A stretch of 64,000 nucleotides of DNA from Candidatus Ferrigenium bremense. GTDB taxonomy: Bacteria; Pseudomonadota; Gammaproteobacteria; Burkholderiales; Gallionellaceae. The stretch's first letter is position 1; each line of letters opens with the position of its first letter. The stretch lies in NCBI GenBank assembly GCA_019449635.1, contig JAGRPI010000003.1, forward strand, positions 1 to 64,000, written 5' to 3'. The position numbers and the translations under genes were made by a program. Shown here piece by piece: positions 17,972 to 26,685 of the stretch. The notes under the pieces are model-generated. The model had not been told where the DNA came from. It did not search any database and saw only the letters and a list, made by a program, of their open reading frames with translations.

Positions 17972-19468
17972 ATGTTTGAATCAGCCGAACTCGGTCACAA
18001 GATAGACAAGGAGACTTACGACAAGGAAGTGCCGCCGTTGCGCGAAGCATTGCTGGAGGCGCAGATAGATCTGGCCAAGCTGGCGAAATTTCCGGTCATC
18101 ATCCTGGTTGGCGGCGTGGATGGCGCGGGGCGTGGCGAAACCGTCAACCTGCTCAACGAATGGATGGATCCGCGCTTTATCCAGACCCACGGCATGGGCG
18201 AGCCCTCCGATGAGGAACTGGATCGCCCGATGATGTGGCGCTTCTGGCGCGAATTGCCGCCCAAAGGCAGGATAGGCGTGTTTCTCGGCTCCTGGTATAC
18301 ATGGCCGATCCTCAACCGGGTGGCCGGACGCACCAAGATGGCCGATCTCGACCAGAGCCTGGAGCGCGCCAAACGCCTGGAAACGATGCTGGTGGATGAA
18401 GGCGCGCTGATCCTCAAGTTCTGGATGCATCTATCCAAAGAGAAGCAGGAAAAGCGCCTCAAGCTCCTTGAAAAAGACCCGAAGACCCGCTGGCGCGTCA
18501 CCAAGCGCGATTGGGAGCATTACAAGATGTACGACAAGTTCCATGTCGTGAGCGAAAGCGTGATGCGCCACACAAGCACGGCCGAAGCGCCGTGGATCAT
18601 CGTCGAGGGTTTCGATGCGCGTTACCGCGGCCTGACGGTGGGCAAGACCATTCTGGACGCTGTCCGCAAGCGCATCGACGAGGCCGGCAAGAAGGGGGCG
18701 GAGGTTTCTGCACCGCCGCCGCTCCCTTCGATCGACAAGCTGCATATTCTGAAGACACTGGACCTCGGCCAGAAGATCGCCAAGAAGGATTTTCAGACCG
18801 AGCTGGAGAAATACCAGGGCAAGCTCGCATTGCTGACGCGCAGCCCGAAGTTCAGGGACCTCACCGTCATCGCCATGTTCGAAGGCAACGATGCCGCCGG
18901 CAAGGGCGGTGCGATCCGCCGCATCACCGGCGCGCTGGATGCGCGCCAATACAACATCGTCCCGATCGCCGCCCCCACCGAGGAAGAGCGCGCCCAGCCG
19001 TACCTGTGGCGTTTCTGGCGGCACATCCCGCGGCGCGGACGGGTGACGATCTTCGACCGTTCCTGGTATGGCCGCGTGCTGGTCGAGCGCGTCGAGGGCT
19101 ACTGCTCGAAGACCGACTGGATGCGTGCCTACAGCGAGATCAATGACTTCGAGGCGCAACTGGTGCGCCACCGGATCGTGGTGGTCAAGTTCTGGCTCAC
19201 CATCAGCAAGGATGAGCAGATGAGGCGCTTCAAGGAGCGCGAAAAGATCGGATTCAAACGCTTCAAGATCACCGAAGAGGATTGGCGCAACCGCAAGAAA
19301 TGGGACGAATACGAGCATGCCGTGTGCGACATGGTGGACAGAACCAGCACCGAGATCGCGCCGTGGACGCTGGTGGAAGCCAACGACAAAAACTTCGCGC
19401 GCATCAAGATACTGAAAACCCTGTGCCGGCAGATCGAGGCGGCGATGAAAAAGAAGAAGGGAAGTTAG
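17972..19468 (+). CDS. pap: Polyphosphate:AMP phosphotransferase (two-domain PPK2)
   Basis: A 498-residue PPK2 class II protein with two fused PPK2 domains. It transfers phosphate from polyphosphate to AMP, making ADP. Domain 1 has a degenerate Walker A (GGVDGAGRGET, residues 47-57); domain 2 has the intact one (FEGNDAAGKGGAIRR, about 302-316) and the lid FDRSWYGRVLVERVEG. The degenerate first domain is normal for this class. GGGAGG precedes the ATG. With ppk1 upstream it completes a polyphosphate-AMP energy loop. Confidence 0.95.
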   Translation: MFESAELGHKIDKETYDKEVPPLREALLEAQIDLAKLAKFPVIILVGGVDGAGRGETVNLLNEWMDPRFIQTHGMGEPSDEELDRPMMWRFWRELPPKGRIGVFLGSWYTWPILNRVAGRTKMADLDQSLERAKRLETMLVDEGALILKFWMHLSKEKQEKRLKLLEKDPKTRWRVTKRDWEHYKMYDKFHVVSESVMRHTSTAEAPWIIVEGFDARYRGLTVGKTILDAVRKRIDEAGKKGAEVSAPPPLPSIDKLHILKTLDLGQKIAKKDFQTELEKYQGKLALLTRSPKFRDLTVIAMFEGNDAAGKGGAIRRITGALDARQYNIVPIAAPTEEERAQPYLWRFWRHIPRRGRVTIFDRSWYGRVLVERVEGYCSKTDWMRAYSEINDFEAQLVRHRIVVVKFWLTISKDEQMRRFKEREKIGFKRFKITEEDWRNRKKWDEYEHAVCDMVDRTSTEIAPWTLVEANDKNFARIKILKTLCRQIEAAMKKKKGS

Positions 19469-19485
19469 CCTGGAAAAACGCAATT

Positions 19486-19617
19486 GAGCCACGGATGAAC
19501 ACAGATTGACACGGATGGAAAATGGGCTGTATCGGATTTTTCCGTGCCGTTGGCGGGAAATGCCAACCCTTCGTAATGCGATGTTTTACCCGTGCTTATC
19601 CGTGTAAATCTGTGGCC
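19486..19617. repeat. CCACGGATGAACAC-type inverted repeat, copy 1
   Basis: GCCACGGATGAACACAGATT (19488) and GACACGGAT on the left face ATCCGTGTAAATCTGTGGC (19599-19617) on the right; a smaller CGGATTTTTCCG hairpin lies between. A related element sits between ftsW and murG (33559-33644). It fills most of the gap between pap and the DUF2288 gene. Confidence 0.8.
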
Positions 19618-19633
19618 AGCCGAGATTTTAGTG

Positions 19634-19951
19634 CTAGTGTAATCTGCCCACCGGTTGCACCAGCACCCACGGGCTGACCACTACCGCCCAGACCAGCGCA
19701 TCGGTTTCGATCCACTCGCGCGCCTGTTCATCCGACACGCGCGCCAATTTGCCCGCCATCGTCCATTGCAGGATCTGCTCCACATTGTCCTCGGACATCT
19801 GGAATGCGACGTCGACCAGATCCAGGTCGGCGGAGACCATCAATGCCGTGCCGCCGGCAAAGAAACGCTGCAACTCCTTCCAGGCGATCTTCGAGGTTTC
19901 CAGATTGATCTTGGTGCGGAATATCTCGCCGGGATTCTCCGTTGCGGTCAT
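19634..19951 (-). CDS. DUF2288 family protein
   Basis: A 105-residue cytosolic protein matching DUF2288: NLETSKIAWKELQRFFAGGT, then SADLDLVDVAFQMSEDN, DEQAREWIETDALVWAVVVS and PWVLVQPV. The function is unknown. Its ATG is one base past the pyrC stop (19951 against 19953), so it is co-translated with pyrC, a tight arrangement that favours a housekeeping role. Confidence 0.88.
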   Translation of the reverse strand: MTATENPGEIFRTKINLETSKIAWKELQRFFAGGTALMVSADLDLVDVAFQMSEDNVEQILQWTMAGKLARVSDEQAREWIETDALVWAVVVSPWVLVQPVGRLH

Positions 19952-19952
19952 G

Positions 19953-20987
19953 TCAGCGGCCTATCTTCCAGGTCACATTTTCTCCGGCGCGCAGCGGTAC
20001 CAGACGATATTCGCCGAACGCGAGACTGTCCGGTACTTGCCAGTTTCCCTTGCGCAGCGTGATCCGGTCGGTGTTGCGCGGCAGGCCGTAGAAGTCCGCA
20101 CCGTGGAGGCTGGCGAAACCTTCCAGTTTGTCCAGTGCGCCGAGTTGCTCGAACGCTTCGGCATACAGCTCGATGGCGGCGTGCGCGGTGTAGATGCCGG
20201 CGCATCCGCAGGCTGTTTCCTTGGTGTGCTGTGCATGCGGCGCGCTGTCGGTGCCGAGAAAGAATTTCCTGTTGCCGCTCGCGGCCGCCTTGCCCATGGC
20301 CTCGCGATGCGTTTCGCGCTTCAACACCGGCAGGCAGTAGTAATGCGGGCGGATGCCGCCGACCAGCAGCGCGTTGCGGTTGTACAGCAGGTGATGCGCG
20401 GTGATGGTTGCCGCGATGTTGTCCGGCGCATCCGTCACGAACTGTGTAGCGTCGCGCGTGGTGATGTGCTCGAACACCACGCGCAGTTGCGGCAGGTCGC
20501 GCAACAACGGAAGCATAACGCGTTCGATGAACACCGCCTCGCGGTCGAACACATCCACTGCAGGATCGGTCACTTCACCATGCACCAGCAGCGGCATCCC
20601 GCAGCGCTGCATTTCTTCCAGCGCCGGATACGCCTTGCAGATATCCGTCACGCCCGCATCGGAGTTGGTGGTCGCTCCCGCCGGATACAGCTTGGCCGCA
20701 TGCACCATGCCGCTTTGTTTGGCCTTGCGGATCTCGTCTGCACTGGTGTTGTCGGTGAGATACAGCGTCATCAGCGGCTCGAATTTCGCGCCTGCCGGCA
20801 GCGCGGCAAGGATGCGCGTGCGGTATGCCTGCGCCTGTGCGGTCGTGGTGACCGGCGGCCGGAGATTCGGCATCACGATGGCGCGCGCGAATTGCCGCGC
20901 GGTATCCGGCAGCACCGACTGCATCAGTGCACCGTCGCGCAGATGCAGGTGCCAGTCGTCGGGGCGGATGAGGGTAAGCTGTTGCAT
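19953..20987 (-). CDS. pyrC: Dihydroorotase (class II)
   Basis: A 344-residue zinc amidohydrolase that cyclises carbamoyl-aspartate to dihydroorotate in pyrimidine synthesis. It starts [19 protein letters not shown], with HLH metal ligands at 13-15. The carboxylated lysine lies in [15 protein letters not shown]; other ligands are in LVHGEVT and FEHITTRDA, and the catalytic aspartate in [10 protein letters not shown]. Length and motifs match the E. coli-type PyrC. The operon continues into DUF2288. Confidence 0.97.
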   Translation of the reverse strand: MQQLTLIRPDDWHLHLRDGALMQSVLPDTARQFARAIVMPNLRPPVTTTAQAQAYRTRILAALPAGAKFEPLMTLYLTDNTSADEIRKAKQSGMVHAAKLYPAGATTNSDAGVTDICKAYPALEEMQRCGMPLLVHGEVTDPAVDVFDREAVFIERVMLPLLRDLPQLRVVFEHITTRDATQFVTDAPDNIAATITAHHLLYNRNALLVGGIRPHYYCLPVLKRETHREAMGKAAASGNRKFFLGTDSAPHAQHTKETACGCAGIYTAHAAIELYAEAFEQLGALDKLEGFASLHGADFYGLPRNTDRITLRKGNWQVPDSLAFGEYRLVPLRAGENVTWKIGR

Positions 20988-21040
20988 GATGAAGTTCCGG
21001 CTGGATGGTTAACACAAAACTCGCGTAGCGAGACCCTATC

Positions 21041-21078
21041 CCCCTCGCCCGCTTGCGGGAGAGGGCGGGGTGAGGGAA
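21041..21078. repeat. CCCTCTCCC-type palindrome, copy near pyrC
   Basis: CCCTCGCCCGC (21042-21052) faces GCGGGAGAGGG (21055-21065) over a 2-base loop, followed by CGGGGTGAGGG. This is the first of many copies in the window. Confidence 0.85.
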
Positions 21079-21179
21079 ACGGTCATGGCGCAAACCGGTT
21101 TCATTTTCCGTGAGGCGTTCGCCATGACCGTTAGGCAGGATTGTAATTCAAAGGCACGCGCGCTGCGCGGGCTGTATAT

Positions 21180-21220
21180 CTCCTCTCCCGCAAGCGGGAG
21201 AGGAGTTGGGGAGAGGGGAG
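21180..21220. repeat. CCTCTCCCGC palindrome
   Basis: CTCCTCTCCCGC (21180-21191) pairs perfectly with GCGGGAGAGGAG (21194-21205), followed by TTGGGGAGAGGGG. It is the same family as 21041-21078 but with paired substitutions in the stem. Confidence 0.88.
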
Positions 21221-21250
21221 TTCAATATGAGCTTCGCTTAATAAACTTTT

Positions 21251-21352
21251 GTAGGTTGGGTTAGCAGTTTCATCGCGTAACCCAATATGTGCAAGTTTGC
21301 GCCCCCGTATGCATTGTGTTGGGTTACGCCCTTGCGGGCTAACCCAACCTAC
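21251..21352. repeat. Nested palindromic element GTAGGTTGGGTTAGC
   Basis: Outer arms GTAGGTTGGGTTAGC (21251-21265) and GCTAACCCAACCTAC (21338-21352) are a perfect 15-bp pair. Inner arms GCGTAACCCAA (21275-21285) and TTGGGTTACGC (21319-21329) are a perfect 11-bp pair. With the two palindromes above it fills the 400-base gap between pyrC and rnpB, which holds no gene. Confidence 0.92.
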
Positions 21353-21391
21353 AGAAACTCACCTTGCCATCATCGTGATAGACTCCACCTC

Positions 21392-21807
21392 GAAGCTGGC
21401 CAGGCAGTCGCCGCGCCCGCAAGGGCGGGGAGGAAAGTCCGGGCTCCACAGAGCAGGATGCCGGTTAACGACCGGACGCCGTGAGGCGATGGAAAGTGCC
21501 ACAGAAAATACACCGCCGATGGCCCGACTTCGCCGCTCGCAAGAGCGGCAAAGTCTTCTCAAGAAGAACCGGGGCGAAAGCTCCTGTGAATATTGAGAAG
21601 GGATCAGGCAAGGTTGAAATGGCGAGGTAAGAGCTCACCGCACTGGTGGCAACACCAGTGGCAGGGTAAACCCCATCCGGAGCAAGACCAAATAGGCAGG
21701 CCATGACGTTGCTCGCGTCGCCTGCGGGTAGGTTGCTCGAGCGTCAGGTAACGAAACGCCTAGAGGAATGACTGTCCACGACAGAACCCGGCTTATCGGC
21801 CAGCTTC
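21392..21807 (+). ncRNA. rnpB: RNase P RNA (bacterial type A)
   Basis: The P1 helix is GAAGCTGGCC (21392-21401) with GGCCAGCTTC (21798-21807). Conserved cores are present: GAGGAAAGTCCGGGCTCC at about 21428, GCCACAGAAAATAC near 21499, GGTAAACCCCATC near 21665, AGAGGAATGACTGTCC near 21761 and ACAGAACCCGGCTTAT at 21781. This is the catalytic RNA that trims tRNA 5' ends. Confidence 0.97.
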
Positions 21808-21836
21808 ACCTCTTTCGCAAGGCAGATACGATCACG

Positions 21837-22799
21837 ATGAACCACGATGTTTTCAATGGCGATGCCGACGGCATCTGCGCGCTGCATCAACTGCGGCTCG
21901 CCTTTCCGGCCGCCAACAACCTGGTCACCGGCACCAAGCGCGAGATCGATCTGCTCCAGCGCGTGGAAGCCGGCTCCGGCGACGAGGTGACGGTGCTCGA
22001 TCTGGCCTTGAGCAAGAACCGGGAAGCCTTGCTTGCGCTGCTCGACAAAGGAGTGAAGGTCAGCTATTTCGACCACCATGTCTCGAAGGACATTCCTGAA
22101 CATCCCAACCTGGCCGCCATGATCGATACCAGCCCGGATGTCTGCACCAGCCTGCTGGTGAACCGGCACCTGTCCGGCAAACATCTGGTCTGGGCGGTCA
22201 TCGGCGCGTTCGGCGACAATCTCCACGAAGCCGCCTACCGAGCCGCCCAACCGCTCGGCCTCAGCCATCAGCAACTCGCCATCCTGTGCGAACTGGGCGA
22301 GTGCCTCAACTACAACGGCTATGGAGAGTCGGTGGAAGACTTGAATTTCCACCCGGCGGAGCTGTACCGTATCCTGCACCAGCATGAAGATCCATTCACC
22401 TTCGTGCATGAAGGCGGGGTCTTTGAAGTGCTGAAACAGGGATATACCGAGGACATGGCGCTCGCCCGCGCCACCCGCCCGGAACATGAGACCCCGCACG
22501 GCGCGGTTTACATCCTCCCCGACAAGCCCTGGAGCCGCCGCGTGAGCGGCGCTTTCGGCAATGCCCTCGCCAGCGCCTCCCCGGATCGCGCGCACGCCGT
22601 CCTGACGCAGCGCGATGACGGCGATTTCGTGGTCAGCGTGCGCGCACCGCAGTCTACCAGCAGCGGCGCCGACATCCTGTGCTCGCGCTTCGCGACCGGC
22701 GGCGGCAGAAAAGGGGCGGCGGGAATCAACCTGCTTCCGGAAAACGAACTGCCGCGATTCATGCAGGCATTCGACGAAGTGTTTTCCGTAATGGCGTAA
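21837..22799 (+). CDS. DHH-family phosphoesterase
   Basis: A 320-residue DHH-superfamily protein. Motif I is VFNGDADGICAL (residues 5-16), a later aspartate sits in VLDLALSKN, the DHH motif is in SYFDHHVSKDIP, and the C-terminal DHHA1-like domain has SGADILCSRFATGGGRKGAAG. Relatives cleave small phosphodiesters or nanoRNA; which one is not clear here. I chose the ATG at 21837 because earlier in-frame codons overlap the end of rnpB. The coding sequence follows rnpB by 29 bases, so it may be read from the same promoter. Confidence 0.88.
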   Translation: MNHDVFNGDADGICALHQLRLAFPAANNLVTGTKREIDLLQRVEAGSGDEVTVLDLALSKNREALLALLDKGVKVSYFDHHVSKDIPEHPNLAAMIDTSPDVCTSLLVNRHLSGKHLVWAVIGAFGDNLHEAAYRAAQPLGLSHQQLAILCELGECLNYNGYGESVEDLNFHPAELYRILHQHEDPFTFVHEGGVFEVLKQGYTEDMALARATRPEHETPHGAVYILPDKPWSRRVSGAFGNALASASPDRAHAVLTQRDDGDFVVSVRAPQSTSSGADILCSRFATGGGRKGAAGINLLPENELPRFMQAFDEVFSVMA

Positions 22800-22865
22800 C
22801 TGCAGGCCTGGCTCATGCTGATCCCTGCAACTCTCCAATACAACCTGAAATCTTAAAGCTCGTAG

Positions 22866-22997
22866 TTAAAGCAGTTTCTCAACAATCTCGCGTACCTTGA
22901 TCGAGCCGCTGTACGCTGGCAATCCGCCGGAATATCTAGGCCTTCCATCACAAACAACTTTAGCTTGTTTGTGCAATTCATTGCTTTTTAAGCACAT
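22866..22997 (-). pseudogene. Possible small ORF or gene remnant upstream of mraZ
   Basis: On the minus strand an ATG at 22997 opens a 43-residue frame (MCLKSNELHKQAKVVCDGRP, then RYSGGLPAYSG, SIKVREIVEKLL, stop). The same frame stays open upstream to about 23090 with protein-like content (QLFSLRDNELAREVNEKQ). The region is AT-rich against its neighbours. I do not recognise the family. It could be a tail of a lost gene or a small gene with a non-ATG start. The rest of 22800-23060 shows nothing. Confidence 0.35.
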
Positions 22998-23060
22998 TTG
23001 TTTTTCATTAACTTCCCGCGCTAACTCATTGTCCCGTAAAGAAAAAAGCTGTTTTTTGGC

Positions 23061-23089
23061 TTGACGGACTGGATATTTTTTAATATAGT
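23061..23089 (+). promoter_or_regulatory. Promoter of the dcw cluster
   Basis: TTGACG (23061-23066), 17 bases, TATAGT (23084-23089): a near-consensus sigma-70 promoter about 43 bases upstream of the mraZ ATG. Confidence 0.8.
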
Positions 23090-23123
23090 GGGCTTAAGTG
23101 GTAAAAAGTGGGTAAAAGTGGGG
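23087..23123 (+). promoter_or_regulatory. MraZ operator, four AGTGG boxes
   Basis: AGTGGGC (23087), AGTGGTA (23097), AGTGGGT (23107) and AGTGGGG (23117) stand at exact 10-base steps. MraZ is known to bind direct TGGGN-type repeats of this period. The first box overlaps the -10 element, so binding should block the promoter. Confidence 0.9.
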
Positions 23124-23131
23124 TTAAGAAG

Positions 23132-23578
23132 ATGTTTCAGGGAGCAGCGCAACTTAATCTGGATAGCAAAGGCAGGCTTGCGATACCGGCGCGGCATCGC
23201 GACATGCTGCTCGCGCATTGCGCAGGCAGCCTGGTGCTGACTGCCGATGCCGACGGCTGCCTGCTGCTGTATCCGCAGCCCGACTGGCAGCCGATCCGCG
23301 ACAAGCTGCTCAAGCTCTCCGCGCTCAATCCGAAGATCCGCGCTCTGCAGCGCCGCCTGATCGGTTATGCCGAGGATGTGGTGATGGATGGCGCAGGGCG
23401 CGTACTGATCTCTCCGACCTTGCGCAGCTACGCCGCGCTGGACAAGCGCGTGATGCTGGTCGGCCAGGGCAATAAATTCGAATTGTGGGACGAGGCGAAA
23501 TGGCAGACGCAGCAGGAAGCTGCGCTGTCGTTCATGGAAGGTGAGCTGCCGCCTGAATTAGAAGGCTTCTCATTGTAA
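23132..23578 (+). CDS. mraZ: MraZ transcriptional regulator
   Basis: A 148-residue protein with two AbrB-like MraZ domains: FQGAAQLNLDSKGRLAIPAR (residues 2-21) and the second DVVMDGAGRVLISPTLRSYA (about 77-96), both with the DxxGR motif. It controls the dcw cluster by binding the repeats just upstream. The ATG at 23132 is preferred over one at 23108, which lies among the operator boxes. The stop codon overlaps the left end of the repeat element that fills the gap to rsmH. Confidence 0.95.
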   Translation: MFQGAAQLNLDSKGRLAIPARHRDMLLAHCAGSLVLTADADGCLLLYPQPDWQPIRDKLLKLSALNPKIRALQRRLIGYAEDVVMDGAGRVLISPTLRSYAALDKRVMLVGQGNKFELWDEAKWQTQQEAALSFMEGELPPELEGFSL

Positions 23579-23718
23579 AAACCTCTGCAGAGCGTAGCGA
23601 GAAAAACTGAGGCAAGGCAAAAAATGGCGAGGAACCGGAGTTTGCAAATGTTAAATGAGGATTTCGAGCCATTTTTTAACGCAGCATCGGCAAGCACAGC
23701 AGTTATGCAGAGGTTTTT
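23577..23718. repeat. 142-bp element with 13-bp perfect terminal inverted repeats
   Basis: AAAAACCTCTGCA (23577-23589) and TGCAGAGGTTTTT (23706-23718) bound the element. It begins within the mraZ stop codon and ends at the base before the rsmH GTG. AGAGG inside the right end is the rsmH ribosome-binding site. It has no coding capacity, so it resembles a miniature mobile element. Confidence 0.85.
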
Positions 23719-24654
23719 GTGAGTGAGGGCTTGGCCCACACCACCGTCCTGTTGCATGAAGCTGTCGAAGCGCTGGCCATCAAACCGGATGGCATCTATG
23801 TGGACGGCACGTTCGGGCGCGGCGGGCACAGCGCACTGATACTGGAGCGGCTCGGCAGCAACGGCAGATTGATCGCGCTGGACAAGGATCCGGCGGCAGT
23901 GGCGGCAGGCAGGGCATGGCGCGATGCGCGCTTCCGGATGGTGCATCGCGGTTTCGCGCAATTGGCGGAAGTGTTGCGCGAGCAGGGCGTAGCGAAGGTG
24001 GACGGCATTCTGCTGGATCTGGGCGTGTCGTCGCCGCAACTGGACGATGCGGAACGGGGTTTCAGTTTTCGCTTCGATGCGCCGCTGGATATGCGTATGG
24101 ACACCAGCAGCGGGATGACCGCGGCGCAGTGGCTGGCGACGGTGGATGAAGGTTTGCTGACGGAGGTGATACGTGATTACGGCGAAGAACGGTTTGCTAA
24201 GCAGATTGCAAGGGCGGTTGTTGCGGCGCGCGCGATCCAGCCCATTCACACCACGCGGCAGCTCGTCGAGCTGGCTGGCAAGGCGGTACGTACCCGCGAA
24301 GCCGGGCAGAATCCGGCAACGCGCACCTTTCAGGCTATACGGATTTATCTCAACGGCGAGCTCGAAGAGCTTGCGCGGGTGCTCCCGGAATGTGTGACGC
24401 ATCTCAGGAGCGGCGGGCGCCTGGCGGTGATCAGTTTCCATTCGCTGGAAGACCGCATCGTGAAGCGCTTCATGCGCGACATGGCGGAGGGCGACAAGCT
24501 GCCGCGCGATGTGCCGATCCGCGCCAGCGAAGTGCCGCAGGGCAGATTGCATCTGGTCGGCAAGGCCATGCGCGCGACTGAGGCGGAAGTTAGGGCCAAC
24601 CCCCGCGCGCGCAGCGCGGTGATGCGCGTGGCGGAGCGTAGCGATGTGGCGTAG
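23719..24654 (+). CDS. rsmH: 16S rRNA m4C1402 methyltransferase
   Basis: A 311-residue SAM-dependent methylase for C1402 of 16S rRNA. It has [13 protein letters not shown], the SAM site [39 protein letters not shown] and [16 protein letters not shown]. It starts with GTG at 23719; the ribosome-binding site (AGAGG, 23709-23713) belongs to the preceding repeat element. The 3' end overlaps ftsL by 11 bases. Confidence 0.97.
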   Translation: MSEGLAHTTVLLHEAVEALAIKPDGIYVDGTFGRGGHSALILERLGSNGRLIALDKDPAAVAAGRAWRDARFRMVHRGFAQLAEVLREQGVAKVDGILLDLGVSSPQLDDAERGFSFRFDAPLDMRMDTSSGMTAAQWLATVDEGLLTEVIRDYGEERFAKQIARAVVAARAIQPIHTTRQLVELAGKAVRTREAGQNPATRTFQAIRIYLNGELEELARVLPECVTHLRSGGRLAVISFHSLEDRIVKRFMRDMAEGDKLPRDVPIRASEVPQGRLHLVGKAMRATEAEVRANPRARSAVMRVAERSDVA

Positions 24655-24958
24655 CGATGTGATGCACGGGGGCGCATTGAATGCGTTGCTGCTGGCGGCG
24701 GTGGTGCTCTGCGCGCTGAGCGTGGTCACTTCGCAGCACAGGGCGCGCAAGCTGTACATCGAGCTGCAGAAACAGAAGGAGCTCGCGCAGCAGATGGACG
24801 TGGAATGGGGGCAGTTGCAATTGGAGCAAAGCACCTGGGCCACGCCGGCGCGGGTGGAAAAGATCGCGGCACGACAGTTGCAGATGCAGTTGCCCAGGAA
24901 CGGGCAAGTTCAATTTATACGGGTAGAGCCTGACGGCAGAACACACCAACAACCATGA
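24644..24958 (+). CDS. ftsL: Cell division protein FtsL
   Basis: A 104-residue bitopic protein: short cytoplasmic N-terminus, membrane segment ([20 protein letters not shown], residues 11-30) and a periplasmic coiled coil ([19 protein letters not shown]). It forms the FtsQLB scaffold at the septum. The ATG at 24644 has GGAG seven bases upstream and overlaps rsmH; the stop overlaps ftsI (ATGA at 24955). Confidence 0.92.
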   Translation: MWRSDVMHGGALNALLLAAVVLCALSVVTSQHRARKLYIELQKQKELAQQMDVEWGQLQLEQSTWATPARVEKIAARQLQMQLPRNGQVQFIRVEPDGRTHQQP

Positions 24959-26685
24959 ATTATGCGGCCAGCGCACATCCAGACATCACGGCAGAATTGC
25001 CCGGATGGCGCGCCACTGCGTTATTTGTGGTGCTGCTGGCCGGGTTGATCGGGCTGTTCGGCCGCGGAGCATATTTGCAGGTGATGCACGATGACTTCCT
25101 GCAGGAGAAAGGCAACGCCCGCTACAGCCGCGTGATCGAGGTCATCGCGCACCGCGGCATGCTCACCGACCGCAACGGCGAGCCGCTGGCTGTCAGCACG
25201 CCGGTGGAATCGGCATGGGCCAGCCCGGCGGATGTCGAAGCCGACGGACGGCAAGTCAAACAACTGGCGCAGGCGCTCGGCATGAACGTCGAGGAACTGA
25301 AAAACCGCCTGTCCGATACCTCGCGCGATTTCGTCTATCTCAAGCGGCACCTGCCTCCCGACCAGGCCAGCAAAGTGGCGAGCCTGAATCTTCCCGGCAT
25401 TTCCCTGCAACGCGAATATCGCCGTTACTACCCGGCGGGCGAAGAAGCCGCACAGACGCTGGGCTTTACCGGGATGGACGATAACGGACAGGAGGGGCTG
25501 GAACTGGCGCTGCAGGAACGGCTGGCCGGAAAATCCGGCAGCCAGCGTGTCATCAAGGACCGGCGCGGGCATATCGTCGAGGATGCCGGCAGCCTGCATG
25601 CACCCAAGCCTGGCAGCGACATCGTGCTGAGCCTGGACAGCAATGTGCAGCACCTCGCCTATCGCGAACTGGCCGATGCGGTGAAGCAGCACAAGGCCAA
25701 GGCTGGCGCGGTGGTGGTGCTCGATGCGCGCAGCGGCGAAGTGCTGGCGCTCGCCAATTACCCCGCCTACAACCCCAACAATCGCAGCAAGGTCGGCAGC
25801 CAGGCGATGCGCAACCGCGCCATCGCGGATCTGTTCGAACCGGGCTCGACGATGAAGCCGTTCACCGTGGCGACCGCGATCGAGCAGGGCAAGGTGCGGC
25901 CGGAAACCGTCATTAACACCGAGCACGGCGTGCTGACCGTGGGCAACAAAAAGATCCACGACACGCATCCGGAATCGATGCTGACCGTGGCGCAGATCAT
26001 CCAGAAATCCAGCAACGTCGGTGCAGCCAAGATCGCCCTGTCGATGGAGTCCGGGACGTTGTGGCAGAGCCTGTCAGGCAGCGGCTTCGGCGCGCAGACC
26101 GGCAGCAATTTCCCCGGCGAGGCGCCGGGCAGGTTGCGCGACGCGAGAACCTGGCGGCCCATCGAGCAGGCCACGCTGTCCTACGGGCACGGCATGTCGG
26201 TGAACCTGCTGCAGTTGGCGCGTGCCTATACCGTGTTCGCCAACGACGGCGAATTGAAGCCCGTGTCGCTGCTGAAACTGGATGCGCCAGCAACCGGGAA
26301 AAAAGTATTTTCCGATAGCACGGCGCACACATTGCGCGACATGCTGGAACTGGTGGTGCTGCCCGGCGGCACGGCCCCGCTGGCGCAAGTGGCCGGCTAC
26401 CGTGTGGCGGGCAAGACCGGCACCGCGCATAAACTGGAAGGCGGCCGTTACATCAACCGCTATGTCGCCTCTTTCGTCGGCTTCGCGCCGGCATCGAACC
26501 CGCGCCTGATCGTGGCGGTGATGATCGACGAGCCGGACAACGGCCAGTATTACGGCGGACTGGTCGCCGCGCCGGTGTTCAGCAAGGTGACGGGTGCGGC
26601 ATTGCACGCGCTCAATGTGCCGAACGATGCACCGCTGGATAACGTCATCGCGCCGCCTGCGGACATCGTCAGGGAGGAAGTCTGA
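24955..26685 (+). CDS. ftsI: Septal peptidoglycan transpeptidase FtsI (PBP3)
   Basis: A 576-residue class B penicillin-binding protein that cross-links septal peptidoglycan. One N-terminal membrane anchor (residues 20-42), a pedestal domain (RGMLTDRNGEPLAVSTPVES) and the transpeptidase domain with STMK (S298), SSN and KTGTAH. It overlaps ftsL and murE at its two ends, typical of a tight dcw operon. Confidence 0.97.
   Translation: MNYAASAHPDITAELPGWRATALFVVLLAGLIGLFGRGAYLQVMHDDFLQEKGNARYSRVIEVIAHRGMLTDRNGEPLAVSTPVESAWASPADVEADGRQVKQLAQALGMNVEELKNRLSDTSRDFVYLKRHLPPDQASKVASLNLPGISLQREYRRYYPAGEEAAQTLGFTGMDDNGQEGLELALQERLAGKSGSQRVIKDRRGHIVEDAGSLHAPKPGSDIVLSLDSNVQHLAYRELADAVKQHKAKAGAVVVLDARSGEVLALANYPAYNPNNRSKVGSQAMRNRAIADLFEPGSTMKPFTVATAIEQGKVRPETVINTEHGVLTVGNKKIHDTHPESMLTVAQIIQKSSNVGAAKIALSMESGTLWQSLSGSGFGAQTGSNFPGEAPGRLRDARTWRPIEQATLSYGHGMSVNLLQLARAYTVFANDGELKPVSLLKLDAPATGKKVFSDSTAHTLRDMLELVVLPGGTAPLAQVAGYRVAGKTGTAHKLEGGRYINRYVASFVGFAPASNPRLIVAVMIDEPDNGQYYGGLVAAPVFSKVTGAALHALNVPNDAPLDNVIAPPADIVREEV

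Noticed and set aside
23087-23123. Regular repeats that could look like a small CRISPR or tandem array
   Set aside because: The unit is 10 bases and matches a MraZ operator; there are no spacers or cas genes anywhere in the window.
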